DNA of 22,066 nucleotides from positions 1 through 22,066 of the forward strand of contig CAYMST010000056.1 of the NCBI GenBank assembly GCA_964393115.1, in the 5' to 3' direction. How positions within the stretch are numbered: position 1 is the first letter of the stretch; every line of letters begins with the position of its first letter. A program made the position numbers and the translations under genes. Source of the stretch: CAYMST01 sp964393115. Lineage in GTDB: Bacteria > Bacteroidota > Bacteroidia > Cytophagales > Cyclobacteriaceae. Under the pieces are notes generated by a model. It worked only from the letters and a program-made list of their open reading frames with translations, searched no databases and was not told the origin of the DNA. Below are positions 15,298 through 22,054 of this stretch, one piece after another.

Positions 15298-16251
15298 TCA
15301 TTTTTTCCTTTTCCACCCTTTGTTGGGGTTATAACCATTTTGTTCCTTAGAATAATACCCAGTACCATTCCACTCACGACTATCTGGATTGTTCATACAG
15401 TCCTCAGAACAGCAGCCCTTGTAAATTTCGGCACCGTTATCTGAAAGAGGTACTTGATCATTACAGTGTGGGTTTGCACAATTCACAACGCGTTCTGTTG
15501 GCTCACCAGTAACGACACACTTGGAAATAACTTGAGGGTTAACAGTGTTAACATCAGCAACCATGCGATTGTCAAAGACATAGCATTTACCATCAAAGTT
15601 CTCCCCCTCTGCCTCTAATCCATACTTGATAATTCCGCCATGTAGTTGGTAAACGTTTTCAAATCCCTGATCAAGTAGGAAAGCAGAAGCTTTTTCACAT
15701 TTAATGCCACCTGTGCAGTAGGTAATAATTTTTTTATCTCTTAGATGACCTAGTTCATTTACCTTATCCGGAAATTCCCTGAAATTATCAATATCGAGCG
15801 TCATTGCTCCCTTGAATTTCCCCATCATATGCTCATAATTGGACCGGACGTCAAGAATGACGGTGTCCTCATCTTCTTGATTCAGGATCTCACGAAACTC
15901 GTCTGGCTCTACATACTTACCCGTTCTTTTATTGGGATCAATATTGCGCAGACTGGAGTGTACAATCTCCGGCTTATAGCGAACATTTAATTTGGCGAAA
16001 GAATGTTCATGGTGCCATTCTACTTTAAACTCTGTTTTTTGAAAACGAGGATCTGACTTTACATATTCCATGTATTTCAGGCAATCTTCAGGCAATCCAG
16101 AAACAGTGCCGTTTAGTCCTTCGTCTGCAACTATAATTCTTCCTCTTAGATTATTCGCAATACAGAACATATGATGTTCCTCTCTGTATGCTTCTGCATT
16201 TTCGATCTTTGCGTAGCAGTAATACAACAGAATCTGATATTTCTTTTCCAT
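15298..16251 (-). CDS. trhO: tRNA uridine(34) hydroxylase TrhO (YceA family)
   Basis: TrhO uses oxygen to make 5-hydroxyuridine at tRNA position 34. The 317-residue protein has the N-terminal acylphosphatase-like domain (1-95, with RGRIIVADEGLNGTVSG at 36-52), the rhodanese domain (about 125-210) with Cys179 in YCTGGIKCEKAS and a second Cys185, and a C-terminal Cys-rich segment (C245, C258, C263, C280, C281, C285) that probably binds zinc. ATG 16251 is preferred over an upstream in-frame ATG at 16275, because it has a perfect Shine-Dalgarno (AAGGAGG) six nt before it and gives the family N-terminus (MEKKYQILLYYCYAKI). It lies 65 bp downstream of the acyltransferase gene on the same strand and may be cotranscribed. 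Confidence 0.93.
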   Translation of the reverse strand: MEKKYQILLYYCYAKIENAEAYREEHHMFCIANNLRGRIIVADEGLNGTVSGLPEDCLKYMEYVKSDPRFQKTEFKVEWHHEHSFAKLNVRYKPEIVHSSLRNIDPNKRTGKYVEPDEFREILNQEDEDTVILDVRSNYEHMMGKFKGAMTLDIDNFREFPDKVNELGHLRDKKIITYCTGGIKCEKASAFLLDQGFENVYQLHGGIIKYGLEAEGENFDGKCYVFDNRMVADVNTVNPQVISKCVVTGEPTERVVNCANPHCNDQVPLSDNGAEIYKGCCSEDCMNNPDSREWNGTGYYSKEQNGYNPNKGWKRKK

Positions 16252-16257
16252 ATACTT

Positions 16258-16277
16258 CCTCCTTGTTTCAATCAAGG
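16258..16277 (-). promoter_or_regulatory. Strong Shine-Dalgarno of trhO with overlapping small hairpin
   Basis: On the minus strand AAGGAGG (16264-16258) lies 6 nt before the ATG at 16251. CCTTG (16277-16273) can pair with CAAGG (16265-16261), covering the first part of this site with a 7-nt loop. A canonical SD is unusual in Bacteroidota, where these sites are typically weak. Confidence 0.6.
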
Positions 16278-16316
16278 TGATTTTTTAGTGAAAGAAAAAA
16301 TTTATAAAATGTCTGA

Positions 16317-16955
16317 TTAATTTTCAACAGACTGAGCAGGATTACCAAAGAGCGTATCATCGGCATCTACATCTCTAACCACCACAGAACCAGCACCTAT
16401 TCTGGCCCTTGCACCAACTTTAACACCTGGTACAATCACTGCTCCTGACCCGATAAACACTTCTTCTTCGATAAGCGCACCGGCACCAATTACACTACCA
16501 GCACCAATTTGAACATAATCACCTACTTCAGCATCATAATCCACGGCTACGCCGGTATGCACCAAGCAGTGGTTACCAATCTTCGAATTAGCACCAAGAC
16601 TCACCCCCGTATTCAACAGGTTTCCATGTCCAATAGCCGAAGACTCTGCTATCAACGCGTGGCTATGGATAGCATTAACCGGCATTGTTTTTCGACTTTT
16701 GATCAACATTTCGGTCCATTCCTTTCTGGTAGAATTGTCATCAGTGGCTACATAGGCTTCACATTTGTGGCCGATAAGTTTTAAGAAGCCATGATCATCA
16801 CTTTTACCGAGTACAATGACATCATCAATTTCTTTTTTATGTAGCTCTTCGTTATCGTCCAAAAAACCATAAACCACTACACCATGACTCTTGAATATCT
16901 CAAGTGCCACTTTTCCTACCCCATTCGCCCCAAATATGATTACTGGATTATCCAT
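16317..16955 (-). CDS. NeuD/PglD-type sugar O-/N-acyltransferase
   Basis: The 212-residue protein has the N-terminal Rossmann-like PglD_N domain (VIIFGANGVGKVALEIF, 5-21) and a C-terminal left-handed beta helix of hexapeptide repeats (about 95-205, ending in SVVVRDVDADDTLFGNPAQSV). Relatives acetylate the amino group of UDP-sugars (PglD) or hydroxyls of sialic acid (NeuD). The catalytic His of these relatives, found in a V-x-H-D/E motif, is Tyr140 here (VDYDAEV), although the rest of the helix is well preserved. I recall similar Tyr-containing homologues in related bacteria, so this may be a subfamily with another substrate or mechanism. It has an upstream -7 element (16972-16979) and may lead the trhO unit. 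No other sugar-nucleotide gene is adjacent. Confidence 0.85.
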   Translation of the reverse strand: MDNPVIIFGANGVGKVALEIFKSHGVVVYGFLDDNEELHKKEIDDVIVLGKSDDHGFLKLIGHKCEAYVATDDNSTRKEWTEMLIKSRKTMPVNAIHSHALIAESSAIGHGNLLNTGVSLGANSKIGNHCLVHTGVAVDYDAEVGDYVQIGAGSVIGAGALIEEEVFIGSGAVIVPGVKVGARARIGAGSVVVRDVDADDTLFGNPAQSVEN

Positions 16956-16971
16956 TCCTTTTATTTAGGCG

Positions 16972-16979
16972 CAAATTTA
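16972..16979 (-). promoter_or_regulatory. -7 element upstream of the acyltransferase gene
   Basis: On the minus strand TAAATTTG is an exact TAnnTTTG match ending 16 nt before the ATG at 16955. Only a weak CTG lies at the -33 distance. Confidence 0.45.
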
Positions 16980-17123
16980 AAAATTAACTCGATAAAAGTA
17001 CAGATACCCTGTTACAGATAGGACGATAATCATTCTTACTCGGTAGTAATACCATTTGCACTATATAACAACGTGTATTTGTTGTTGTTTTTCGTTCTTC
17101 ATCATTCATGGCCATCCGCATCC

Positions 17124-17149
17124 TAGCGCTGATAGCGCCTACGTTTTTT
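17124..17149 (+). terminator. GC-rich hairpin followed by T6, no upstream gene
   Basis: TAGCGCT (17124-17130) pairs with AGCGC-C-TA (17134-17141, one bulged C) around a GAT loop, then two bases and six T (17144-17149). It looks like an intrinsic terminator or a REP-like palindrome. Confidence 0.5.
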
Positions 17150-17286
17150 CACCTTGAATGGAAAAAAATTACCGTAAACTACTAACACGCGATCATATAC
17201 CACAAATGATATGATGGTTCTAACATAATTCTATTCAAAACGGAAAAGCATTTGGGACAGATTAGAAAAAGATGTCTATTTTGATA

Positions 17287-17478
17287 CTACGTCTTACTGT
17301 CAATAGGTATATATTCTTCTTTGATAATTTTACTTGAGCTAACCCAATCTTTGAGTGCCGCTTGATCTTCTATGGCTAATGTGTTCATTGCTTTGTGATA
17401 CTCCTTGTTAAAGAGATTGGCGTCAAAACTCACCTTCTCTAATACTCTTTTGTAATAATCCAGAAACTTCTTTGTCAT
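17287..17478 (-). CDS. Small conserved-type protein, unknown function (63 aa)
   Basis: The 63-residue protein (MTKKFLDYYKRVLEKVSFD...) is soluble and helical, with basic and acidic residues mixed. I recall similar short proteins starting with a YYKxILEKVSFDxxLFxKE pattern in Bacteroidota genomes, so it is probably real. No domain or function is known. It starts at ATG 17478 and lies upstream of the free-standing hairpin and downstream of the lipoprotein gene, all with gaps, so it seems monocistronic. Confidence 0.65.
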   Translation of the reverse strand: MTKKFLDYYKRVLEKVSFDANLFNKEYHKAMNTLAIEDQAALKDWVSSSKIIKEEYIPIDSKT

Positions 17479-17591
17479 TAATATTCAGGTTATGCTTTAT
17501 TTAACGCTATTAAAACGTTTCGGTTCCACAGATATTAGCAAAAAGAGTGTTTTCCTCACATAGTTTAAAAGGTTTTAACAGTTATTGACCT

Positions 17592-17605
17592 ATACCTAGG
17601 GGTAT
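17592..17605. repeat. Short inverted repeat ATACC-TAGG-GGTAT
   Basis: Five-base arms ATACC (17592-17596) and GGTAT (17601-17605) flank 4 nt. It is 114 bp upstream of the small gene starting at 17478. It could be a regulator site, but short repeats of this kind occur by chance. Confidence 0.25.
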
Positions 17606-17676
17606 GCGCCTCATTTAAAAAAAGACTTAACAGAAGTTAAACAGGAATTTAACGAACTTGTGTATAATCACTGCAG

Positions 17677-18162
17677 TTAAAGCGCAGAAACTTTACTTTC
17701 TACACTTCCTCTCTCCATAAACCGAAGTTGTTTACATCCAGTATTATCAGAGTCCAAAAAAAGATATTCTCCTTGAAATTCCACTATCGCTTCCAAAAAA
17801 ATCTCCTTAGCTATCAATTTAACTCGGTTAACCCCACCTATTCTTTCCCTTTGTATTTCATAAGATGATTTGAACGAAAGAGTATTTCCTCCTCTTAAGG
17901 AAGTAATGTATACGTAACCATTTTCATCAAAGTCAAAACTTACGCAGTTCAGGCTATCGCAGGTGTTGTCAAAAACTTCACGTTTTTCTCCACAAATAGA
18001 CTCGCTGTGATCATCCACCCACTCACCCAAAATCCTGGTCTCTGCTGACTGAGAAGACCCCGCGTCAGAAGATGAATCGCATGAAACTAACACTCCAGAA
18101 ATTACTAGCAGCGTAAGGATCAAAAAACAGTATCTAAGGCAAAACTTATGACAAGAAAACAT
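17677..18162 (-). CDS. Lipoprotein of unknown function
   Basis: The 161-residue product has a lipoprotein signal peptide ending in the lipobox LVSC with Cys28, followed by a Ser-rich linker (DSSSDAGSSQSAE). The mature part (about 45-160) contains alternating strands (for example CVSFDFDENGYVYITSL and EAIVEFQGEYLFLDS) and begins ILGEWVDD, which resembles lipocalin-like lipoproteins of Bacteroidota, but this is only an impression. Four Cys in the mature part (57, 68, 73 and 143 approximately) could form disulfides. It lies downstream of kdsC on the same strand after a 63-bp gap and may be separately transcribed. Confidence 0.75.
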   Translation of the reverse strand: MFSCHKFCLRYCFLILTLLVISGVLVSCDSSSDAGSSQSAETRILGEWVDDHSESICGEKREVFDNTCDSLNCVSFDFDENGYVYITSLRGGNTLSFKSSYEIQRERIGGVNRVKLIAKEIFLEAIVEFQGEYLFLDSDNTGCKQLRFMERGSVESKVSAL

Positions 18163-18225
18163 ATGAATAAATTTTGGAAGCTTTATTAAATTGAAATACT
18201 TCAGGTATAAAAATCACCCATCACA

Positions 18226-18708
18226 CTAAATCAACAAATAGTCATCTATAAATTCTCTAACAGCACCATCACCACCATTTTTAGTCAGTACTAGATGAGC
18301 AATGGACCGAATGTCTCTGACCGCATCAGCCGGACAAACCGCTAAGCCAACATGCTCCATGACCTCCTGGTCATTGACATCATCACCTACATATGCGATT
18401 TGTTCCATCCCTAGCTTCATTTCTTCACACCACTTGGAAAGGATCTCCAATTTAGATTCTCTTCCTATGTACAATCTTTCTATACCGATCGTTTTGGCTC
18501 TGGCCTCCACCATACCGGTTACGAAGCTGTGACTGATGATACCAAATTCATAACCTGCTTTTCGAGCTCTAATGATACCAAGACCATCTTTAGCATTGAA
18601 TTTTTTAGCTTGTCTACCATCTTCAAAAACATAGATTCCACCATCAGTCATGGTGCCATCGACGTCTAGAATAACAAGCTTGATTTTTTTTACTTTTTCG
18701 TAGAGCAT
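18226..18708 (-). CDS. kdsC: KdsC-type HAD phosphatase (3-deoxy-ulosonate-8-phosphate phosphatase family)
   Basis: KdsC dephosphorylates Kdo-8-phosphate to Kdo, an LPS inner-core sugar. The 160-residue, cap-less C0 HAD protein has the nucleophile Asp15 and acid Asp17 in ILDVDGTMTDG (13-23), the KdsC-specific GLGIIRARKAG segment (42-52), GDDVND (108-113) for Mg2+, and the C-terminal GGDGAVRE (145-152). I chose ATG 18708; a TTG at 18714 would overlap the upstream stop. The upstream gene ends 2 nt before this ATG, so it is the last gene in the murA/RPE-CBS/DAHPS-like unit. The symbol follows the family; its true substrate could be the product of the neighbouring unusual synthase rather than Kdo-8-P. 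Confidence 0.88.
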   Translation of the reverse strand: MLYEKVKKIKLVILDVDGTMTDGGIYVFEDGRQAKKFNAKDGLGIIRARKAGYEFGIISHSFVTGMVEARAKTIGIERLYIGRESKLEILSKWCEEMKLGMEQIAYVGDDVNDQEVMEHVGLAVCPADAVRDIRSIAHLVLTKNGGDGAVREFIDDYLLI

Positions 18709-18710
18709 GA

Positions 18711-19706
18711 TCAAACGATTTTGCGTCCAATAGCGGCAGCAATTGGAGTGAGACTACTATACATATCTTTGAACTGATCAAAATCTAGTTGCTGAGCAGC
18801 ATCAGACTTGGCCACCTTTGGATTAGGGTGCGACTCAATAAGCAAACCATCAACTCCCATAGCAACACACGCTCTGGTAAGATCTGGCACGCCATAACTG
18901 TACCCCATGGCATGGCTCGTATCCAAGACAACTGGAAGGTTAACATGCTCTTTTAGGTAAGACACTCCACAAAGATCCAGCGTAAACCTGGTTTTTGTTT
19001 CAAATGTCCGAATTCCTCTTTCGCAGAGCATGACGTTTTCATTTCCTCCGCTTAGAATAAATTCTGCACATTGTACAAACTCTTGTAGATTGGTACCAAA
19101 ACCTCTTTTCAACAACACCGGTTTTTCAGACTTACCACATCGCCTTAAGATTCCATGATCATACATGGCCTTAGCACCAATTTGAATAATGTCTGAGTAT
19201 TCTATGACCTCTTCTACATGGGAGGCATCACGTACTTCTGTAATAATATTGTATCCATATTGATCACGAATTTCTGCCAGTAGCTTGAGTCCTTCAAGCC
19301 CTAATCCTTGAAAAGAGTACGGAGAGGTTCTTGGTTTGTAGCAACCGGCTCTCAATGTTGAAATATTCAGCTCTTTCAAAAGTTCTGCACTAGCAGTAAT
19401 CTGTTCTCTAGATTCTATTGAACAGGGTCCGGTAATCATCATGGTATTCTGAGTATCACCTCCTACTTTCACCTTTCCAAGATCGATCTCCCTTACCTCA
19501 GGTCTATATTCCTTACTCGCCAACTGGATATCAGATGATAACACAAAGACCTCATCCGCATATGGCTCCAATACACTTGGCAATTCCTTCACACCAGAGC
19601 TCGTAATAAATACATACTGTTCATCTTTCAGATAGTATACTGAGCTGGTTTGGATAGCCAGCTCTTTTGCCTTTTGAGCATCAATTTCTTTAAGGTGTAT
19701 AATCAT
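18711..19706 (-). CDS. DAHP-synthase-like PEP aldolase (AroF/AroAI-beta family) with altered acceptor site
   Basis: This family condenses PEP with erythrose-4-phosphate (DAHP synthase, shikimate pathway) or, in its KdsA branch, arabinose-5-phosphate. The 331 residues show an N-terminal ferredoxin-like domain (1-75) as in Thermotoga DAHP synthase and a TIM barrel with KPRTSPYSFQG (124-134), the DAHP-type motif, not the KANRSS of KdsA. The metal ligands Cys95, His265, Glu291 and Asp302 and the PEP-binding LLKRG (198-202) and GIRT (231-234) are all present. Two otherwise conserved segments differ: GARNxQNF is GAKAMYDHGIL here (177-187), and the DPSHSGGRR loop is DTSHAMGYSYG (262-272). These could alter the sugar-phosphate acceptor. 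It overlaps the RPE-CBS gene by 4 nt (ATGA). It is either a shikimate enzyme or, by context, a dedicated 3-deoxy-ulosonate phosphate synthase. Confidence 0.85.
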   Translation of the reverse strand: MIIHLKEIDAQKAKELAIQTSSVYYLKDEQYVFITSSGVKELPSVLEPYADEVFVLSSDIQLASKEYRPEVREIDLGKVKVGGDTQNTMMITGPCSIESREQITASAELLKELNISTLRAGCYKPRTSPYSFQGLGLEGLKLLAEIRDQYGYNIITEVRDASHVEEVIEYSDIIQIGAKAMYDHGILRRCGKSEKPVLLKRGFGTNLQEFVQCAEFILSGGNENVMLCERGIRTFETKTRFTLDLCGVSYLKEHVNLPVVLDTSHAMGYSYGVPDLTRACVAMGVDGLLIESHPNPKVAKSDAAQQLDFDQFKDMYSSLTPIAAAIGRKIV

Positions 19707-20710
19707 GATTCGCTTCTTATCAAATTGAAAAAGGTAACAGCTCCTTTTAATTTATTTTGTTTATCCACGACAGGTAAAAAGGATATAACAAATTCCTTAG
19801 ATTGTATTAAATGTAGCATCTCAGAAATAGAGGCGTCCTCATTTATAGTAACTGGATTCGGGTTTATTACCTGAGTCATGTCTATGCTATCCAGACTACC
19901 CATATTTTTCAAAAGCCCTTTTCTAATATCAGCATTACTACAAAGTCCGGCAAACTCATTGTCTCCTTTAGTATAACAGACGAAACCTAGGTCATACTGA
20001 TCAATTGTATTTAAAGCTTCCGGAAATCCTGATGTCTCTATATCTAAGTGAGGAGTATGTGCTAAATCTATATAGAAATCTTTGAGCTGATAATCGGAGT
20101 GTACGATCGAGCTACGTAGATGTAGCAGTGACAATGGTACCGATTTATTTTTGACTAAATAAGAGCCTGAAACCACACTATGCACTCCTAGAAGTCTCAG
20201 GATAAAGCCTGTTTCATCGTTTACACCTCCATCTACATGGATTTTCTTTCCTGGAAATGCTTTCCTGAACTTTCGGATTTTTTGGAAGTTTTCTTTTTTG
20301 AATTTCCCTCCACTCTGTCCTGGGACAGTGGTCATTATCAGAATAAAGTCACAAACTTCTTTGTAGTGATTAAAGACACTAATGTCAGTATTTGTGGTAA
20401 CCGCCAAACCAAAGCTTGTATCCTCACTTTGAGGAAAACTAAACGTAGAAGGTAAGTTTTCATATTGAAATGTCACATATTCCACCTTTAGATCCGCTAT
20501 CCCAGAAAAGTACTTTTCTGGAGTATCAGAAATAATATGCAAATCTATAGGAGTGTTACTAACCTTTCTAATTTCTTTGATATCGTCAAAAACAGATAGG
20601 TCATCGTTACAATCAATGTGAAAAAGATCAATATGACATTCATCTAGCTCCGTTGCTAAGTCAGTCAGTGTCCTTTCTCTATTGGAGTATAAAGAGGCAG
20701 ATATTTTCAA
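19703..20710 (-). CDS. Ribulose-phosphate-3-epimerase-like domain fused to a CBS-domain pair
   Basis: Residues 1-190 are a ribulose-phosphate 3-epimerase (RPE) TIM barrel. The four metal/catalytic positions are intact: His31 and Asp33 (FHIDCNDD), His58 (DLHII) and Asp160 (HVDGGVND). Phosphate-binding Gly161-Gly162 and Gly182-Ser183 (VSGSY) remain. The usual MDGxFVPN is NDDLSV, and the MTVNPGFGGQ loop is MTTVPGQSGGKF (126-137), so substrate details differ from true RPE. Residues about 225-335 are a CBS pair (GLCSNADIRKGLL 255-267; MTQVINPNPVTI 278-289; LPVVDKQNKLKGA 312-324) of the kind found at the C-terminus of KdsD/KpsF arabinose-5-phosphate isomerases, where it follows a SIS domain. The fused module and the kdsC neighbour suggest a KdsD-like supply role. 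It starts 33 bp after murA and overlaps the next gene by 4 nt. Confidence 0.8.
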   Translation of the reverse strand: MKISASLYSNRERTLTDLATELDECHIDLFHIDCNDDLSVFDDIKEIRKVSNTPIDLHIISDTPEKYFSGIADLKVEYVTFQYENLPSTFSFPQSEDTSFGLAVTTNTDISVFNHYKEVCDFILIMTTVPGQSGGKFKKENFQKIRKFRKAFPGKKIHVDGGVNDETGFILRLLGVHSVVSGSYLVKNKSVPLSLLHLRSSIVHSDYQLKDFYIDLAHTPHLDIETSGFPEALNTIDQYDLGFVCYTKGDNEFAGLCSNADIRKGLLKNMGSLDSIDMTQVINPNPVTINEDASISEMLHLIQSKEFVISFLPVVDKQNKLKGAVTFFNLIRSES

Positions 20711-20743
20711 GTGGATGAATTTGTTAGGTAATCTTAATAAGGT

Positions 20744-22054
20744 TTAAGCGCTGAACCGCTCTATGTCAGCTCCTAAAGCTCTTAGTCTTTTCTCAATGTT
20801 CTGATAGCCCCTGTCGATTTGCTCGACGTTATGTATGATACTTGTACCTTCAGCCGAGAGCGCAGCAATCAACAAAGACACTCCTGCCCGAATGTCAGGT
20901 GAGGTCATCTGAATACCCTTTAAAGGAATACTTCTGTTTAACCCGATTATGGTGGCTCTATGAGGGTCGCATAGAATAATCTGTGCTCCCATATCGATAA
21001 GTTTGTCTACAAAAAACAACCTACTCTCAAACATCTTCTGATGAATAAGCACTGTACCCTTTGCCTGTGTCGCCACAACTAGTGCGATAGAGATAAGGTC
21101 TGGAGTAAACCCAGGCCAAATAGCATCAGATATAGTCATGATAGAGCCGTCGATATAGGTATCTATTTCATACGATTCTTGCGAAGGAATATAAATATCG
21201 TCCCCCCTAAATTCCATTTGAATACCCAATCGCTGAAAAGTCTGAGGAATGATTCCCAAATGTTCGACACCAGCGTTTTTAATCGTAATCTCTGAACGCG
21301 TCATCGCTGCCAGACCAATGAAGCTTCCTATCTCAATCATGTCTGGTAGCATCGTGTGTACGGTTCCAGAAAGTTCTGATACCCCTTCAATAGTTAGCAA
21401 GTTGGACCCAATACCTTCTATCTTAGCCCCCATACGTACAAGCATTCTACACAACTGCTGTAAGTAAGGCTCACAGGCAGCATTGTAAATCGTTGTTTTG
21501 CCTTCCGCAAGAACAGCTGCCATCACCACATTTGCCGTACCGGTTACAGACGCTTCATCTTGATGGATGTAGGTCCCTTTTAATTTAGTGGCCTTTACAT
21601 CATAAAACGATGTGTCTGCGTCATAATGAAACTCAGCCCCCAGTTTTTCAAAGCCTATGAAGTGTGTATCCAGTCTTCTTCGACCTATCTTGTCTCCACC
21701 CGGTTTTGGTATCCTTCCTTTTCCAAATCGCGCTAATAGAGGGCCCAGCAACATAATTGAGCCTCTTAATGAAGCTGCTTTATTTGCAAACTCCTCAGAG
21801 TCAAGAAAATCTAAGTTTATATTTTTCGGAGTGAATTTATAGGACTCTTCACCGTTTTTTTCAATGCTCACTCCAAGATCTGCCAACAACTCGATTAGCT
21901 TGTTGACATCTCTGATATTGGGGATTTTATGTATCTCGACTGTTTCGGAGGTTAACAAAACAGCAGAGACAATTTGAAGCGCTTCATTTTTCGCTCCTTG
22001 TGGCGTGATCTCCCCTTTTAGACGAGCCCCACCTTTCACCCTAAATGAAGACAT
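20744..22054 (-). CDS. murA: UDP-N-acetylglucosamine 1-carboxyvinyltransferase MurA (fosfomycin-insensitive type)
   Basis: MurA transfers enolpyruvate from PEP to UDP-GlcNAc, the first committed step of peptidoglycan synthesis. The 436 residues match the family: Lys22-Asn23 (GAKNEA), the flexible loop (about 114-130), FTPD near the catalytic Asp, and DIRAGVSLLIAAL with the conserved Arg. The loop residue equivalent to Cys115 of E. coli MurA is Asp121 (PGGDKIGRRRLDTH). Cys is the residue alkylated by fosfomycin, and enzymes with Asp there are active but not inactivated by the drug. Asp is, from memory, common in Bacteroidota MurA. ATG 22054 gives the normal N-terminus. It is the first visible gene of the leftward unit; its promoter is outside the window. 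Confidence 0.96.
   Translation of the reverse strand: MSSFRVKGGARLKGEITPQGAKNEALQIVSAVLLTSETVEIHKIPNIRDVNKLIELLADLGVSIEKNGEESYKFTPKNINLDFLDSEEFANKAASLRGSIMLLGPLLARFGKGRIPKPGGDKIGRRRLDTHFIGFEKLGAEFHYDADTSFYDVKATKLKGTYIHQDEASVTGTANVVMAAVLAEGKTTIYNAACEPYLQQLCRMLVRMGAKIEGIGSNLLTIEGVSELSGTVHTMLPDMIEIGSFIGLAAMTRSEITIKNAGVEHLGIIPQTFQRLGIQMEFRGDDIYIPSQESYEIDTYIDGSIMTISDAIWPGFTPDLISIALVVATQAKGTVLIHQKMFESRLFFVDKLIDMGAQIILCDPHRATIIGLNRSIPLKGIQMTSPDIRAGVSLLIAALSAEGTSIIHNVEQIDRGYQNIEKRLRALGADIERFSA

Larger units (their letters stand above)
16956..17286. other. 331-bp intergenic stretch with a free-standing terminator-like hairpin
   Basis: It contains the acyltransferase promoter on the minus strand and a T-tailed hairpin on the plus strand (17124-17149) that belongs to no visible plus-strand gene. 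No coding frame is convincing. A small plus-strand RNA is one explanation. Confidence 0.4.

Noticed and set aside
17592..17605. ATACC/GGTAT repeat as a CsoR- or NarL-like site
   Set aside because: It superficially resembles such operators, but no matching regulator or target gene is nearby and the arms are only 5 bp.
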